Shown here piece by piece: positions 32,022 through 42,367 of a stretch of DNA of 64,000 nt. The position numbers were made by a program, and so were the translations under genes. The DNA comes from Kaistella carnis (GTDB lineage: Bacteria > Bacteroidota > Bacteroidia > Flavobacteriales > Weeksellaceae), in NCBI RefSeq assembly GCF_003860585.1, contig NZ_CP034159.1, positions 2,108,001 through 2,172,000 of the forward strand. Reading direction: 5' to 3'. Numbering within the stretch: position 1 is the stretch's first letter; each line of letters starts with the position of its first letter. A model generated the notes under the pieces. It made no database searches. It saw nothing but the letters and a program-made list of their open reading frames with translations, and was not told the DNA's origin.

Positions 32022-34679
32022 TTTCTTAAATAAGTTATTGATAAGGCCTTTCTTTTTTACTTCCTCTTTTTTTTCCTGTACTTTTCCTTTGATTTCCTGA
32101 ACTTTATTTTTTACTTCTGCTTTAGTTTCCTGAAGTTCTTTCTTGTTCTGTTCTAATGCAGTTTTCGTATTATGTACGGTCTTTTTTATAGACTCTTCTG
32201 TTTTCGGCGCATTTTTACCGATCAAGGTTTTTTTCAATCCCTGTTCAATTCCACGCCAGAATAAATTGAAGAACGATTTCGTGTTGTCGCGTTCTACCTC
32301 CTCTACTTCTACAGATTCCGGATATTTCCCAGAATCTGTCCGAACAAAAACATTTACTATTGCTGAAAGTATCTTATCCTTCTCACCCGTTTGCTTCAAC
32401 ACAGAAATTTTCAAATCTTTGTTCACCATTTTCATGTTGCCATAAATACCGCGCTTCGTTCCTTTAAAGTCAAAAATCAAATCTGAGATCAAACCGGTAG
32501 CACGAACTTTCAGATAAGGCTCAATAAATGGATTGATCCTGGAAGCGGGCAGATCACTTATGTTTCCGGAAATTGCAAATGCGTCATTAATGTTGGCAGT
32601 GTCAAAACTCCAGTTGACCTTCATAGGAGAAGCATTCATAAACTGACAACTGATCGTGATCGGAACCTGAGTAGGTTTGCCTTTCATCTTTCCCGAGTTC
32701 AGATTTTTTACATTTAAATTAAAATTACTGAAGGTCAATTTTCCAGGCCCATCACTTTTTTTGGTGTCTTCTTCATAAACCAACAAAGAGTTTTTAATGT
32801 CGAGATTATTCACAAACATGGGAAACTTTATTGACCGTAATAACTCAGAATACATCGGTTTTTCGCTGAGATCATCCTTCGGAATTTTACTGCGGAAAAT
32901 ATTCGCATCCAGTTTATTTAAAGTCACATTCGTAATATCAAGAAATTTATTGTCCGAAACCAAATCCCATTTTCCTTTTGCTTCAATCTGACTCACCTTT
33001 ACATCATACAAATCTTTCTCGGTAGGAATCATTCTAATAAACTGCGCTCTGGAAACTGTAGGCTTTACCACAAAATCAGAGACCTGAACTACATTTCTAT
33101 TTAATTTTAAAAGAGAAGCAGACAAATTATAGAATTTTGTTTTATAATTAAAGTTACGCGTGGTTAAACTGTAATTGCCTGTTTTAAAAGGAAGTTTATC
33201 TTTAATGGTGGTTTCGTTCAAAACCACATTTTCAATATTTGCATTCAAATCTTTGAAAACCAATGGTTGATCTTGACTATCCACCGTAAGATTTGAATTT
33301 TTAAGCTCTACATTTTTTATGATTAAAGGAAAGTGGATTCCTTCAAATGTTGGCTTCTTTTTCTTTGCATTTTTTGCAGTTCTGATGGAACCATTAAGTT
33401 GATTAACCAGCACATTCTGCACATCAATCTTTAATTTATTATTGACAAACTCCCAATTATTAACTCGAAGATTAAGTTGATCCGCCGTAAGATCCAGACT
33501 TGTTTTATCTGATTGTATGCTGGTTGGTTTTACTACGATTGTCCGTAAATCTGCGGCTTTTGGACGAATTACCAAATTCTCAACTGCAATATTTTGTGTG
33601 GGAGAAAAATAGGTGATGTTTTTTCCTTTAATGTTAAAATCCTCATAATTAAAAGGAATATTCCCTTTTGCAGTTTCGTCATTCATCATCATACGGTTGA
33701 TCTGCATGGTCAGATTTTCTGCACCAAATAAAGGAGATCCCGTAGGTTTTCTGATATCCACGGTCGCATTATTCAAAAGAACATTTTCCAGATTAACTTC
33801 GTAGGTAAAACTTTTCTTCTTCTCTTGTGGTTTTACATTCGTCGTGTACATTTTGATATTAGGATTTTCAAAACGAACATCGCTGAGAGACAATTGCTTT
33901 CCTTTAAAGACAATATCTTTAAAACTCATTTCAGAGGCTTTTACATCAAATAGATTTCTCTTTTTGGGAAAGAACTTTGTGAAATTTTGATAGGATAATA
34001 AAGGAATCATGGCGAAATCCTTGATACTCATCTGACCCTCTTTGGTCGTAATATAATTTGCAGTAAAAGCATAAACATTGTCGGGTCGCAAGAAAAAGTT
34101 TTTAGCATTCACTTCATACTTTTCAAAAGAGAAAGGCAACTCGCCTTCCGCAGATTTTCCTGTAATATTAAGATCATCAACATCCAGATTTAAATCTTTC
34201 ACGGACAAAATTTTCTGTTTGGTAGGGCGAAAAACCTGAATATTTCCGTTCGTGATCTTTATTTTATCAAATTCTAGGGGATTGTCTTTTTTTCCTGATT
34301 TTTTATCTTTCTTGTTTGATAAAATAACATTAAGATTCGGACTTGCCAACGTAACTTTCGAAGTAGAAATATTCTTATTAAAAATCAAATCATAAATTCC
34401 CAGCCTGGAAATCGACAGGGTATCAATTGTTCCCTGCAATCCAATGATTTCTTGATTCTGTGGATTTTGAGTATTAATAGAAATTCCGGTAGATAAAATA
34501 TTTCCGGTGCCCAAATCTACGTCCATCGTTTTATAGTTCACGATGTACTCGGAATTATTCTTGATATAATTCGGCAAATTTTTCTTCAACCAAAAGTTGA
34601 GACCAAAATTGAAGATGAGAAAAAGCGCGAGCAAAATCCCAAAGACAATTGAAAAAATTCTGATTTTTTTATTTTTCAT
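32007..34679 (-). CDS. AsmA-like membrane-anchored envelope protein
   Basis: 890 residues. One N-terminal membrane helix (about 6-30) is followed by a long, repetitive beta-rich region (many segments such as LENVLLNNATVDIRKPTGSP and IENVVLNETTIKDKLPFKTG), a conserved block near 750 (GNISDLPASRINPFIEPYLK, ATGLISDLIFDFKG) and a Lys/Glu-rich coiled coil from about 830. The plan is that of AsmA/DUF748-like proteins, large periplasmic proteins thought to help lipid transport between membranes. Repeat similarity and topology support this; the exact subfamily and role are not certain. Confidence 0.7.
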   Translation of the reverse strand: MKNKKIRIFSIVFGILLALFLIFNFGLNFWLKKNLPNYIKNNSEYIVNYKTMDVDLGTGNILSTGISINTQNPQNQEIIGLQGTIDTLSISRLGIYDLIFNKNISTSKVTLASPNLNVILSNKKDKKSGKKDNPLEFDKIKITNGNIQVFRPTKQKILSVKDLNLDVDDLNITGKSAEGELPFSFEKYEVNAKNFFLRPDNVYAFTANYITTKEGQMSIKDFAMIPLLSYQNFTKFFPKKRNLFDVKASEMSFKDIVFKGKQLSLSDVRFENPNIKMYTTNVKPQEKKKSFTYEVNLENVLLNNATVDIRKPTGSPLFGAENLTMQINRMMMNDETAKGNIPFNYEDFNIKGKNITYFSPTQNIAVENLVIRPKAADLRTIVVKPTSIQSDKTSLDLTADQLNLRVNNWEFVNNKLKIDVQNVLVNQLNGSIRTAKNAKKKKPTFEGIHFPLIIKNVELKNSNLTVDSQDQPLVFKDLNANIENVVLNETTIKDKLPFKTGNYSLTTRNFNYKTKFYNLSASLLKLNRNVVQVSDFVVKPTVSRAQFIRMIPTEKDLYDVKVSQIEAKGKWDLVSDNKFLDITNVTLNKLDANIFRSKIPKDDLSEKPMYSELLRSIKFPMFVNNLDIKNSLLVYEEDTKKSDGPGKLTFSNFNLNVKNLNSGKMKGKPTQVPITISCQFMNASPMKVNWSFDTANINDAFAISGNISDLPASRINPFIEPYLKVRATGLISDLIFDFKGTKRGIYGNMKMVNKDLKISVLKQTGEKDKILSAIVNVFVRTDSGKYPESVEVEEVERDNTKSFFNLFWRGIEQGLKKTLIGKNAPKTEESIKKTVHNTKTALEQNKKELQETKAEVKNKVQEIKGKVQEKKEEVKKKGLINNLFKKKSAQ

Positions 34680-34713
34680 TGTAAATTCTCATCAATCAAT
34701 AAACTAATTTCTA

Positions 34714-35511
34714 CTATGCTGTTATCTCAAGCTCAACCACATAACCTTCATGTCCTCTCACATTTATAAATTCGCCACCTTCAAAAGAGAGATACTGTCC
34801 TTTAATTCCTCGCAAAATCCCTTCAAACTCCGGCTTTTTATCTAAAGTAAAGGAAGTAATTTTTTCCGGTGCTTCATAAGGAAAATCCAACTTTACGATT
34901 TCTTCTTCTCCCGAGTAAAAGTTTTTGAAATCATGGGGGAAATAATGCTTGATCTTTTCCCGAAAGTCTGCTAAATCCAGATCGTCTTCATAATCATCTT
35001 CCAGCATTTTTCGCCAGTGGGTTTTATCTGCAAGGTGTTCTTTCATAGCGACTTCAATCATTCCGGCTTCATACCGGTTTTCGGTTCTGGCGATGCAAAG
35101 CGCAAATGTTGCTCCCTGATCGATCCACCGCGTGGGAATTTGCGATTCCCGTGTTACACCAACTTTCACATCACCAGTATAAGCAAGATATACGATATGT
35201 GGCTTTAATTGGATGGATTGCTCAACTTCCAGATCACGTTCGCCAATGCCTAAATGAGCGGTAGATAATTCCGGACGGATAATGGTTTCACTTGCATATG
35301 GACTTTCGAAGAAACATTTTTTACAAAATCCCATTCGATAAATTTTTTCATCGCTGCCACAGCTTACACATTCATAACCGACATGTTTTAACTTCATACG
35401 TTTCCCAATCACTTGATTCACATTAATTAAATCATTTGATAAATTAAGGAAATACTGAATCGGTTTGTCGTTTTGGGTCGTCATTTTCAGGATTTGTCCG
35501 GCGAATTTCAT
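34714..35511 (-). CDS. DUF2797 domain protein
   Basis: 265 residues. A zinc-binding pair CVSCG and FCKKC (about residues 48-67) is followed by HLGIGERDLEVEQS and IVYLAYTGDVKVGVTRESQIPTRWIDQGA, characteristic of DUF2797; the latter region recalls a GIY-YIG-like strand pattern. No enzymatic activity is known to me. It lies 34 bases upstream of the AsmA-like gene on the same strand, which suggests joint transcription. The upstream gap separates it from the divergent epimerase. Confidence 0.8.
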   Translation of the reverse strand: MKFAGQILKMTTQNDKPIQYFLNLSNDLINVNQVIGKRMKLKHVGYECVSCGSDEKIYRMGFCKKCFFESPYASETIIRPELSTAHLGIGERDLEVEQSIQLKPHIVYLAYTGDVKVGVTRESQIPTRWIDQGATFALCIARTENRYEAGMIEVAMKEHLADKTHWRKMLEDDYEDDLDLADFREKIKHYFPHDFKNFYSGEEEIVKLDFPYEAPEKITSFTLDKKPEFEGILRGIKGQYLSFEGGEFINVRGHEGYVVELEITA

Positions 35512-35576
35512 TTATAATAATTTGCGTAAAAATAATCATTTGAATTTAATTAAATTTGTCTTCTGAAACAAAAGAA

Positions 35577-36605
35577 ATGAATTATCTTGTCACCGGCGGC
35601 AGCGGTTTTATTGGGTCACATCTGGTGGAACATTTACTGAAAAATGGACATTCTGTCATTAACATTGACAATTTTGATGATTTTTATGATTATAAAATTA
35701 AAATCAAAAATACCTTAGAATCCGTCGGCAAAACGCTGGAGTTTTCATTTCACGATAAAGAGCTTGATATTCAAAAACTTATTTTCGAAACTTCGACAAA
35801 AAATCATCAACTTTATTATCAGGATATTCGAGATAAAGATGGTTTAGAGAAAATTTTCTCCAAACATAAAATTGATTTAGTCATTCACCTTGCGGCGTTA
35901 GCTGGGGTTCGACCTTCAATCGAGCGACCTTTGGATTATGAGGAGGTGAATATTAAAGGAACAATGAATTTATGGGAACTTGCGAAAGATTTTAAGATCA
36001 CCAAATTCATTGCAGCCTCCAGTTCAAGTGTATATGGGAATAATAAAAAAATTCCTTTTTCAGAAGACGATGCCGTAGAACAACCTATTTCACCGTATGC
36101 AGCAACAAAAAGATGTGGCGAAATTCTGGGTCATGTGTATCACCATCTTTATCATATTGATATGATACATTTGCGATTCTTCACTGTTTATGGACCACGC
36201 CAACGACCGGATCTTGCCATTCATAAATTCACAGAACTGATCTCCGGAAATAAGGAAATACCTTTCTATGGCGATGGTAACACCGCTCGAGATTACACTT
36301 ATATTGATGATATCATTGAAGGAATTCAAAAATCAATCTCCTATTTACAAACCCACGAAAAGGTTTATGAAATCATTAATCTGGGTGAAAGTGAAGTCAT
36401 TCATTTAAATGAGATGGTAGAAACAATTGAAAATCAACTGGAAAAAAAGTCATATAAAAACAGGTTGCCAATGCAAGCCGGAGATGTTCATAAAACAAAT
36501 GCGAACATTCTAAAAGCGAAGACATTAATAGGTTATCAGCCGACCACGCATTTCCAAAATGGCATAAAAAAGTTTGTGGAATGGTTTTTGAGAAAAGGTT
36601 CTTGA
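35577..36605 (+). CDS. NAD-dependent sugar-nucleotide epimerase (SDR)
   Basis: 342 residues from the ATG at 35577, where the Rossmann strand begins at once (MNYLVTGGSGFIGSHLVEH); the frame allows seven more codons from a TTG, not chosen. The catalytic pair is in SPYAATKRCGE (Tyr-x3-Lys), with Ser in AASSSSVYG and RPSIERPLDYEEVN, FTVYGPRQRPDLAIHKF and GDGNTARDYTYIDDI. The best fit is the UDP-glucuronate 4-epimerase group, which makes UDP-galacturonate for polysaccharides. The substrate is inferred. No other sugar genes are adjacent. Confidence 0.85.
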   Translation: MNYLVTGGSGFIGSHLVEHLLKNGHSVINIDNFDDFYDYKIKIKNTLESVGKTLEFSFHDKELDIQKLIFETSTKNHQLYYQDIRDKDGLEKIFSKHKIDLVIHLAALAGVRPSIERPLDYEEVNIKGTMNLWELAKDFKITKFIAASSSSVYGNNKKIPFSEDDAVEQPISPYAATKRCGEILGHVYHHLYHIDMIHLRFFTVYGPRQRPDLAIHKFTELISGNKEIPFYGDGNTARDYTYIDDIIEGIQKSISYLQTHEKVYEIINLGESEVIHLNEMVETIENQLEKKSYKNRLPMQAGDVHKTNANILKAKTLIGYQPTTHFQNGIKKFVEWFLRKGS

Positions 36606-36643
36606 AAAAAAATTATATAATTAACAAAGTTTGTTGAAAATCA

Positions 36644-36666
36644 GACATAAAAACATTTTTTATGTC
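36644..36666 (+). terminator. Hairpin between epimerase and DUF2795 genes
   Basis: Perfect 10-base arms GACATAAAAA (36644-36653) and TTTTTATGTC (36657-36666). It could end the epimerase transcript, though no T-run follows directly, or be an operator: a -7-like TACTTTTG lies at 36678-36685, 17 bases before the ATG at 36702. Confidence 0.4.
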
Positions 36667-36701
36667 GCCGATTTTTATACTTTTGCAAAAAAATAAATGA
36701 T

Positions 36702-36923
36702 ATGTATTGGACATTAGAATTAGCTTCTTATTTAAGTGACGCACCTTGGCCTATGACAAAAGCGGAACTTATTGATTATGCCATCAGAACAGGTGCACCA
36801 ATGGAAGTAGTAGAAAACCTTCAGGCCATCGAAGATGAGGGAGAAATCTACGAGTCCATTGAAGAGGTATGGAGCGATTATCCGACGGATGACGACTTCC
36901 TCTGGAATGAAGATGAATATTAA
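36702..36923 (+). CDS. DUF2795 domain protein
   Basis: 73 residues, very acidic. MYWTLELASYLSDAPWPMTK, ELIDYAIRTGAP and VVENLQAIEDEGEIYESI match DUF2795, a small helical family frequent in Bacteroidota with no known function to me. The C-terminus is rich in Asp, Glu and Trp (WSDYPTDDDFLWNEDEY). It has its own promoter-like box and a terminator before secA, so it is probably monocistronic. Confidence 0.8.
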   Translation: MYWTLELASYLSDAPWPMTKAELIDYAIRTGAPMEVVENLQAIEDEGEIYESIEEVWSDYPTDDDFLWNEDEY

Positions 36924-36931
36924 AAAACACT

Positions 36932-36957
36932 GTCGGTCGTCGTTTTCGGCCACCGAC
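36932..36957 (+). terminator. Terminator after the DUF2795 gene
   Basis: Stem GTCGGT-C-GTCG with CGGC-C-ACCGAC around TTTT, then TTTTATATTTT. Confidence 0.7.
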
Positions 36958-37039
36958 TTTTATATTTTAGAAAAATTCTAAAAATTAAAATTTTTAAAAT
37001 GGCTGAATACTCGCAGTATTAAGGCCGAAAGTACATAAT

Positions 37040-40000
37040 ATGGGTTTTATAGATAAAGTTCTTAAAGGTTTTCTGGGCGACAAAAACGTAACTGACCTCA
37101 AGGAAGTAAAAAAAGTTGTAACTAAAATTAAAGCAGTTGAACCGAAAATTCAGGAATTAACCGATGACGGTTTGCGTGATAAAACCGCTGAATTCAAGGA
37201 GAAACTGAAAACTGCTACTGCTGAAATTACAGCGCAGATCGAGGAAACCAAAGAACAGATCAAGAATTCTACGAATATTGATGAGAAAGAAGCTTTGTTT
37301 ACCAAAGTAGAAACTTTGAAAAAAGAATCTTATCAAATTGAAGAAAAAGTTCTGAATGAAATTCTACCCGAAGCCTTCGCCCTTATTAAAGAAACTTCCC
37401 GCAGATTAGCACAGAACGGAGAGATTCGTGTGAAAGCGACCGCTATGGATCGTGAACTTGCCGCTACCAGAGATTTTGTTGTGCTGGAAGGCGATACTGC
37501 CGTTTGGAAAAACGAGTGGGATGCTGCCGGAACCGCGATTAAATGGGACATGGTTCATTACGATGTTCAGTTTATCGGTGGAGTTGTTTTGCACAGTGGA
37601 AAAATCGCTGAGATGGCAACGGGAGAAGGTAAAACTTTAGTGGGAACACTTCCAATTTACCTGAACGCTCTTCCTGGAAGAGGGGTTCACGTTGTTACCG
37701 TAAATGATTACCTCGCAAAAAGAGATTCACTTTGGATGGGCCCTCTTTATCAGTTTCATGGTTTGACTATTGACTGTATTGATAATCACCAACCTAATTC
37801 CGATGCACGTAGAAAAGCATACCAGTCAAGCATTACCTACGGAACAAATAACGAATTTGGTTTCGATTACCTGAGAGATAACATGGTTACTTCTCCTACA
37901 GAATTAGTTCAGGGAGAATTAAACTTTGCGATCGTAGATGAGGTAGATTCAGTTTTAGTAGATGATGCAAGAACACCATTGATTATTTCCGGACCCGTTC
38001 CACAAGGAGACCGCCAGGAATTTGATACGTTGAAACCTTCTGTGGACCGAATTGTGGAAATTCAGAAAAAAACAGTAAGTGCCATTTTTAACGAAGCGAA
38101 AAAATTAATCGCTAACGGAAATACAAAAGAAGGCGGCTTCAAACTATTACAGGCATATAGAGGTCTACCGAAGAACCGTCAGTTGATTAAATATCTTTCT
38201 GAAAGTGGCCACAAAGCACTTTTACAAAAAGTTGAAGGACAATATATGCAGGACAACAATCGCGACATGCCGATTGTTGACAAAGATCTGTATTTCGTAA
38301 TCGACGAAAAAAATAACCAAATCGACCTTACCGATAAAGGAGTAGAATATATGTCTGCCGGAAATGAAGACAAAGATTTCTTCGTTTTGCAGGATATCGG
38401 AACTGAAATCGCTGAAGTTGAAGCCAAAAATTTAAGCAAAGAGGAAGAATTTGAAGCCAAAGAAAGACTTTTCAGTGATTTTGCTGTAAAATCTGAACGT
38501 GTTCACACCCTGAACCAGCTACTTAAAGCATATACCTTATTTGAAAAAGATGATGAATATGTAGTGATTGATGGCGAGGTGAAAATCGTGGATGAGCAAA
38601 CCGGTCGTATTATGGAAGGAAGACGTTATTCTGACGGACTTCACCAAGCGATTGAAGCCAAGGAAAACGTGAAAATTGAAGCCGCTACGCAAACCTTTGC
38701 AACGGTGACCCTTCAGAACTATTTCCGTATGTACAACAAACTGGCAGGGATGACAGGTACGGCAGAAACGGAAGCAGGCGAACTTTGGGAAATTTATAAA
38801 TTGGATGTGGTCGTAATTCCTACGAACAGACCAATTCAAAGAGATGACAGACAGGATTTGGTTTACAAAACAAATCGTGAAAAATATAATGCAGTTATTG
38901 AAGAAATTGAAAGATTAACAGCAGATGGACGACCTGTTTTGGTTGGTACAACCTCTGTTGAAATTTCTCAATTACTTTCAAGAGCTTTACAGCTGAGAAA
39001 AATTCAGCATAATGTATTGAATGCAAAACTACACGCCCGTGAAGCAGAAATTGTAGCAATGGCCGGTGGACCGGGAGTTGTGACAATTGCAACAAACATG
39101 GCGGGTCGTGGTACAGATATTAAATTGCAGGGTGATGTTAAGAAAAACGGCGGTCTTGCAATTATTGGTACGGAGAGACACGATTCAAGACGTGTTGACA
39201 GACAGTTACGTGGTCGTGCCGGAAGGCAGGGAGATCCGGGAAGTTCTCAGTTCTATGTATCGTTAGAAGATAATCTGATGCGTCTTTTCGGTTCCGAGAG
39301 AATCGCTAAAATGATGGACAGAATGGGTCATAAAGAAGGGGAAGTTATTCAGCATGGTATGATCTCAAAATCAATCGAGAGAGCACAGAAAAAAGTGGAA
39401 GAAAATAACTTCGGGATTAGAAAAAGACTCCTGGAATATGATGACGTGATGAATAAACAGCGAGACGTGATCTATAAGAGAAGAAAGAACGCTTTGTTTG
39501 GGGATCACTTGAAATATGATATTTCTAATATGATATTTGATGTTTCGCAATCCATCGTTACCAGAGGTAAAATGGAAGGTGATTTTAAAGAATTTGAACA
39601 CGAAATCATTAAATATTTCACCATGGAATCTCCGGTTTCCGAAAATGAATTTAAAACGAAACAAGTTCCTGAATTAACGAATATTCTCTTTAAAGCAGCA
39701 ACTGAAGATTATCAGATGAAATTGAATCTGTTGAAAGAGAAATCATTCCCAATTATCGAGAATGTCTTCCAAAACCAAGGTTCAATGTTCAAAATGATCC
39801 AAGTTCCTTTTACTGATGGAATTAAAACAATGACCATCGTTACAGATTTGAAAGAAGCTTACGAAACAAAATGTGAATCTTTAATTAATGATTTTGAAAA
39901 GAATATTTCTCTCGCAATCATTGATGAAAACTGGAAATTACACTTAAGGGAAATGGATGATTTAAGACGTTCTTCTCAAGGTGCAGTTTATGAACAGAAA

Positions 40001-40111
40001 GATCCACTGGTGATCTACAAACAAGAATCTTTTTATCTCTTCACAGAGATGGTAGAGAAAATAAATAAAGAAATCGTTTCGTTCTTATATAAAGGAGAAA
40101 TCCCTGCATAA
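37040..40111 (+). CDS. secA: Preprotein translocase ATPase SecA
   Basis: 1023 residues. Drives export of unfolded preproteins through SecYEG. Visible parts: N-terminal helical segment, Walker [21 protein letters not shown], the DEAD-like [16 protein letters not shown], the preprotein cross-linking insertion (about 235-520), [11 protein letters not shown], the second ATPase half with [14 protein letters not shown] and [29 protein letters not shown], then the scaffold and wing domains. Oddity: the protein ends at KGEIPA and lacks the C-terminal linker and the CxCxSGKxxxxC zinc motif used for SecB and membrane contacts in many bacteria. A 7-codon ORF (36999-37022) lies 17 bases before the start. 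Confidence 0.96.
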   Translation: MGFIDKVLKGFLGDKNVTDLKEVKKVVTKIKAVEPKIQELTDDGLRDKTAEFKEKLKTATAEITAQIEETKEQIKNSTNIDEKEALFTKVETLKKESYQIEEKVLNEILPEAFALIKETSRRLAQNGEIRVKATAMDRELAATRDFVVLEGDTAVWKNEWDAAGTAIKWDMVHYDVQFIGGVVLHSGKIAEMATGEGKTLVGTLPIYLNALPGRGVHVVTVNDYLAKRDSLWMGPLYQFHGLTIDCIDNHQPNSDARRKAYQSSITYGTNNEFGFDYLRDNMVTSPTELVQGELNFAIVDEVDSVLVDDARTPLIISGPVPQGDRQEFDTLKPSVDRIVEIQKKTVSAIFNEAKKLIANGNTKEGGFKLLQAYRGLPKNRQLIKYLSESGHKALLQKVEGQYMQDNNRDMPIVDKDLYFVIDEKNNQIDLTDKGVEYMSAGNEDKDFFVLQDIGTEIAEVEAKNLSKEEEFEAKERLFSDFAVKSERVHTLNQLLKAYTLFEKDDEYVVIDGEVKIVDEQTGRIMEGRRYSDGLHQAIEAKENVKIEAATQTFATVTLQNYFRMYNKLAGMTGTAETEAGELWEIYKLDVVVIPTNRPIQRDDRQDLVYKTNREKYNAVIEEIERLTADGRPVLVGTTSVEISQLLSRALQLRKIQHNVLNAKLHAREAEIVAMAGGPGVVTIATNMAGRGTDIKLQGDVKKNGGLAIIGTERHDSRRVDRQLRGRAGRQGDPGSSQFYVSLEDNLMRLFGSERIAKMMDRMGHKEGEVIQHGMISKSIERAQKKVEENNFGIRKRLLEYDDVMNKQRDVIYKRRKNALFGDHLKYDISNMIFDVSQSIVTRGKMEGDFKEFEHEIIKYFTMESPVSENEFKTKQVPELTNILFKAATEDYQMKLNLLKEKSFPIIENVFQNQGSMFKMIQVPFTDGIKTMTIVTDLKEAYETKCESLINDFEKNISLAIIDENWKLHLREMDDLRRSSQGAVYEQKDPLVIYKQESFYLFTEMVEKINKEIVSFLYKGEIPA

Positions 40112-40129
40112 AACAAGAAATATTTAATT

Positions 40130-40158
40130 AAAAAACCCACAATGAAAATTTCATTTTG
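40130..40158 (+). terminator. Terminator after secA
   Basis: Arms AAAAACCCA and TGGGTTTTT with an inner ATGAAA/TTTCAT extension, followed by a run of T; about 20 bases after the secA stop. Confidence 0.75.
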
Positions 40159-40210
40159 GGTTTTTTTTATGTAAAAATTTTAGAAATATCTAAATACAAT
40201 ATACTAAACT

Positions 40211-41068
40211 TTAATCTTTTATCCATTTCAAGATATTCGGAAAAATAATTTCTTCCCGCTTTTTCTTATTAAATAAACGAGGTACATGGCCGGTATTTTT
40301 CATGAAAATGAGTTCATGAGGAATTCCTTTTTCAGTTAAGATCGAATCTAGCGCTAAGCCCTGTCTTTTGTTTACCAAAATATCCCGATCGCCCTGAAAC
40401 AATAAAGTGGGCACATTCGAAACATTTGCCAAAGGACTGGCTTTTTTAAATTCTTCAGATATATTTTTACGGTCAAACTTTACTCCTACCACATCTTGTA
40501 TGGTTAAAGAAGTGTATTTGGAATAGAAAGAATCTGTATAATTTTCGGTGTAAAAATCTGTTGGACCACTCAAAGAGATTATTTTTTTGATGTGATCCGG
40601 ATTTTTGTAACCATAAAGCAATGAAATATGCGCGCCGGAACTCTCTCCCAACAGGATATAGTTGTCTTTTGACAATCCTTCCTCTTCTGCCAAAGCATTT
40701 ATTTTTTGAATTGCCAAACCTATATCTTCAAGCTGTTCTTTATAAGTCGTTTTCTTATTCACCAGTCTGTAATTAATATTTGCCGACGGTATATTATTTT
40801 TATGAAGATATTTCTGTAACATTCTCACATGTTCCTTTCGACCGATCTTCCAACCACCCCCGTGAACAATAACCACGGTCGGACTTTCCTTTTCGAAGGA
40901 AGCCGGAATAAAAACATCCATATTCTGTTGCCGTGATTCTCCGTATTTTAGATTGTAAATCTTCTTATCGTCCTGTACTTTTACACGGTATTTGGTACTA
41001 CAGGAAGCTAAAGTAAAACCAATGGCACCCAGTAATAATAATTGGTAGTGTATATAATTTTTTTTCAT
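40211..41068 (-). CDS. Alpha/beta-hydrolase lipoprotein (esterase-like)
   Basis: 285 residues from the ATG at 41068 (MKKNYIHYQ). An N-terminal hydrophobic segment ends in the lipobox LASC, so the mature protein is a lipoprotein. The fold follows: HGGGW oxyanion motif, nucleophile elbow GESSG, LLFQGDRDILV (catalytic Asp) and TGHVPRLF (His). These fit the alpha/beta hydrolase_3/BD-FAE group of esterases and acetylesterases. The substrate is unknown. Single gene with no clear partners. Confidence 0.85.
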   Translation of the reverse strand: MKKNYIHYQLLLLGAIGFTLASCSTKYRVKVQDDKKIYNLKYGESRQQNMDVFIPASFEKESPTVVIVHGGGWKIGRKEHVRMLQKYLHKNNIPSANINYRLVNKKTTYKEQLEDIGLAIQKINALAEEEGLSKDNYILLGESSGAHISLLYGYKNPDHIKKIISLSGPTDFYTENYTDSFYSKYTSLTIQDVVGVKFDRKNISEEFKKASPLANVSNVPTLLFQGDRDILVNKRQGLALDSILTEKGIPHELIFMKNTGHVPRLFNKKKREEIIFPNILKWIKD

Positions 41069-41266
41069 GTACACGCTATAGAAAAGTTTATACCTAAATG
41101 ACGATTTACTGAATGCGGTGTAATGTGATGAAAATCATACCTTAAACAACCACCTAAGAACGTGATATCACGCCAAGATTTCGACCCAACAAAGTCGGTT
41201 AGGAAGTAAATTTTTTCAGCAGGTGTTGTAATATTTTTTGTAATTTTAATGACTAAAAATTTATTG

Positions 41267-42235
41267 ATGGCATTAATAGACCTTTCTAAACGAATAGCAC
41301 TCGGTATCGACGTCGGTGGGACCAATACAAAATATGGTTTGGTAAACCATCGCGGAGAAATTTTAGAAAAGGGAAGCATTAAAACAGATGATTACCCTGA
41401 GGTCGAAGATTTCATGAATGCTCTTTATGAAAAGATTTCGCCTTTGATTACAAAATATTGTGGGGAAAAACAATTCGAAGGAATTGGCGTTGGAGCTCCC
41501 AATGCAAACTATTACCGTGGAACCATTGAACAAGCTCCGAACCTTCAGTGGAAAGGCGTCATCCCTTTTGCGGAGATGATGTCTGAAAAGTTTAGTGTTC
41601 CCTGTAAAATGACGAATGATGCAAATGCTGCGGCCTTAGGAGAAATGATGTTTGGTGCAGCGCGCGGAATGAAGGATTTTATAATGATCACTTTAGGAAC
41701 CGGCGTTGGCAGCGGAATTATCGCAAATGGACAGCTTATTTATGGACATGATGGCTTTGCCGGTGAACTGGGGCATACGATTGTAAAACCCGGCGGCAGA
41801 AAGCACTGGAGTACTGGGTCAGAAGGCTCTCTGGAAGCATACGCCTCAGCTACAGGAATTACCATTACCGCAAAAAAAATGCGTGCAGAATTCCCCCACT
41901 CTATGCTGAACAGTTATAAAGAGGAAGAGATCGATTCAAAAGTAGTGTTCGAATGCGCACAAAAAAACGATGAAGTTGCAGTTGAAGTATTTCGGTACAC
42001 CGGGCAGAAATTAGGGGAAGCCTTCGCTAATTTTGTAATGTTCTCCTCCCCGGAAGCAATTTTGCTTTTCGGCGGCGTAATAAAAGCTGGCGATTTCATT
42101 ATGAAACCGACGAAACTTCATATGGAACGTAATCTTTTACCAATTTTTAGAAATAAGGTAAAATTGGTTTTCAGTGAACTCGACGAAGCTGATGCTGCTA
42201 TTTTGGGCGCAAGTGCCTTGGTTTGGGAAAAATGA
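41267..42235 (+). CDS. ROK-family sugar kinase without the zinc cysteines
   Basis: 322 residues from the ATG at 41267 (MALIDLSKRIALG); an ATG at 41249 would add six. The ATP site is GIDVGGTNTKYG; the sugar-binding part has TNDANAAALGEM, LGTGVGSGIIANG and HDGFAGELGHT with the catalytic Asp. The family normally binds glucose or N-acetylglucosamine, helped by a structural zinc held by a C-x-C-G-x2-G-C motif. Here that segment is GGRKHWSTGSEGSLEAYAS, with no cysteine. The rest is intact, so a functional zinc-free kinase is likely. Glucokinase is the best guess; the substrate is not certain. Confidence 0.82.
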   Translation: MALIDLSKRIALGIDVGGTNTKYGLVNHRGEILEKGSIKTDDYPEVEDFMNALYEKISPLITKYCGEKQFEGIGVGAPNANYYRGTIEQAPNLQWKGVIPFAEMMSEKFSVPCKMTNDANAAALGEMMFGAARGMKDFIMITLGTGVGSGIIANGQLIYGHDGFAGELGHTIVKPGGRKHWSTGSEGSLEAYASATGITITAKKMRAEFPHSMLNSYKEEEIDSKVVFECAQKNDEVAVEVFRYTGQKLGEAFANFVMFSSPEAILLFGGVIKAGDFIMKPTKLHMERNLLPIFRNKVKLVFSELDEADAAILGASALVWEK

Positions 42236-42367
42236 CTGGATTGGTTCTCCTAAATAAAAGCCAAGAATTAAGGTTAGAACACTGTATAAAAACAGCAAAA
42301 TCTTTTCGTCTTACTTTTAAAATTTCGCGCAATTTCGCGGTAAAAAAACACGACAATAAATATAGAA

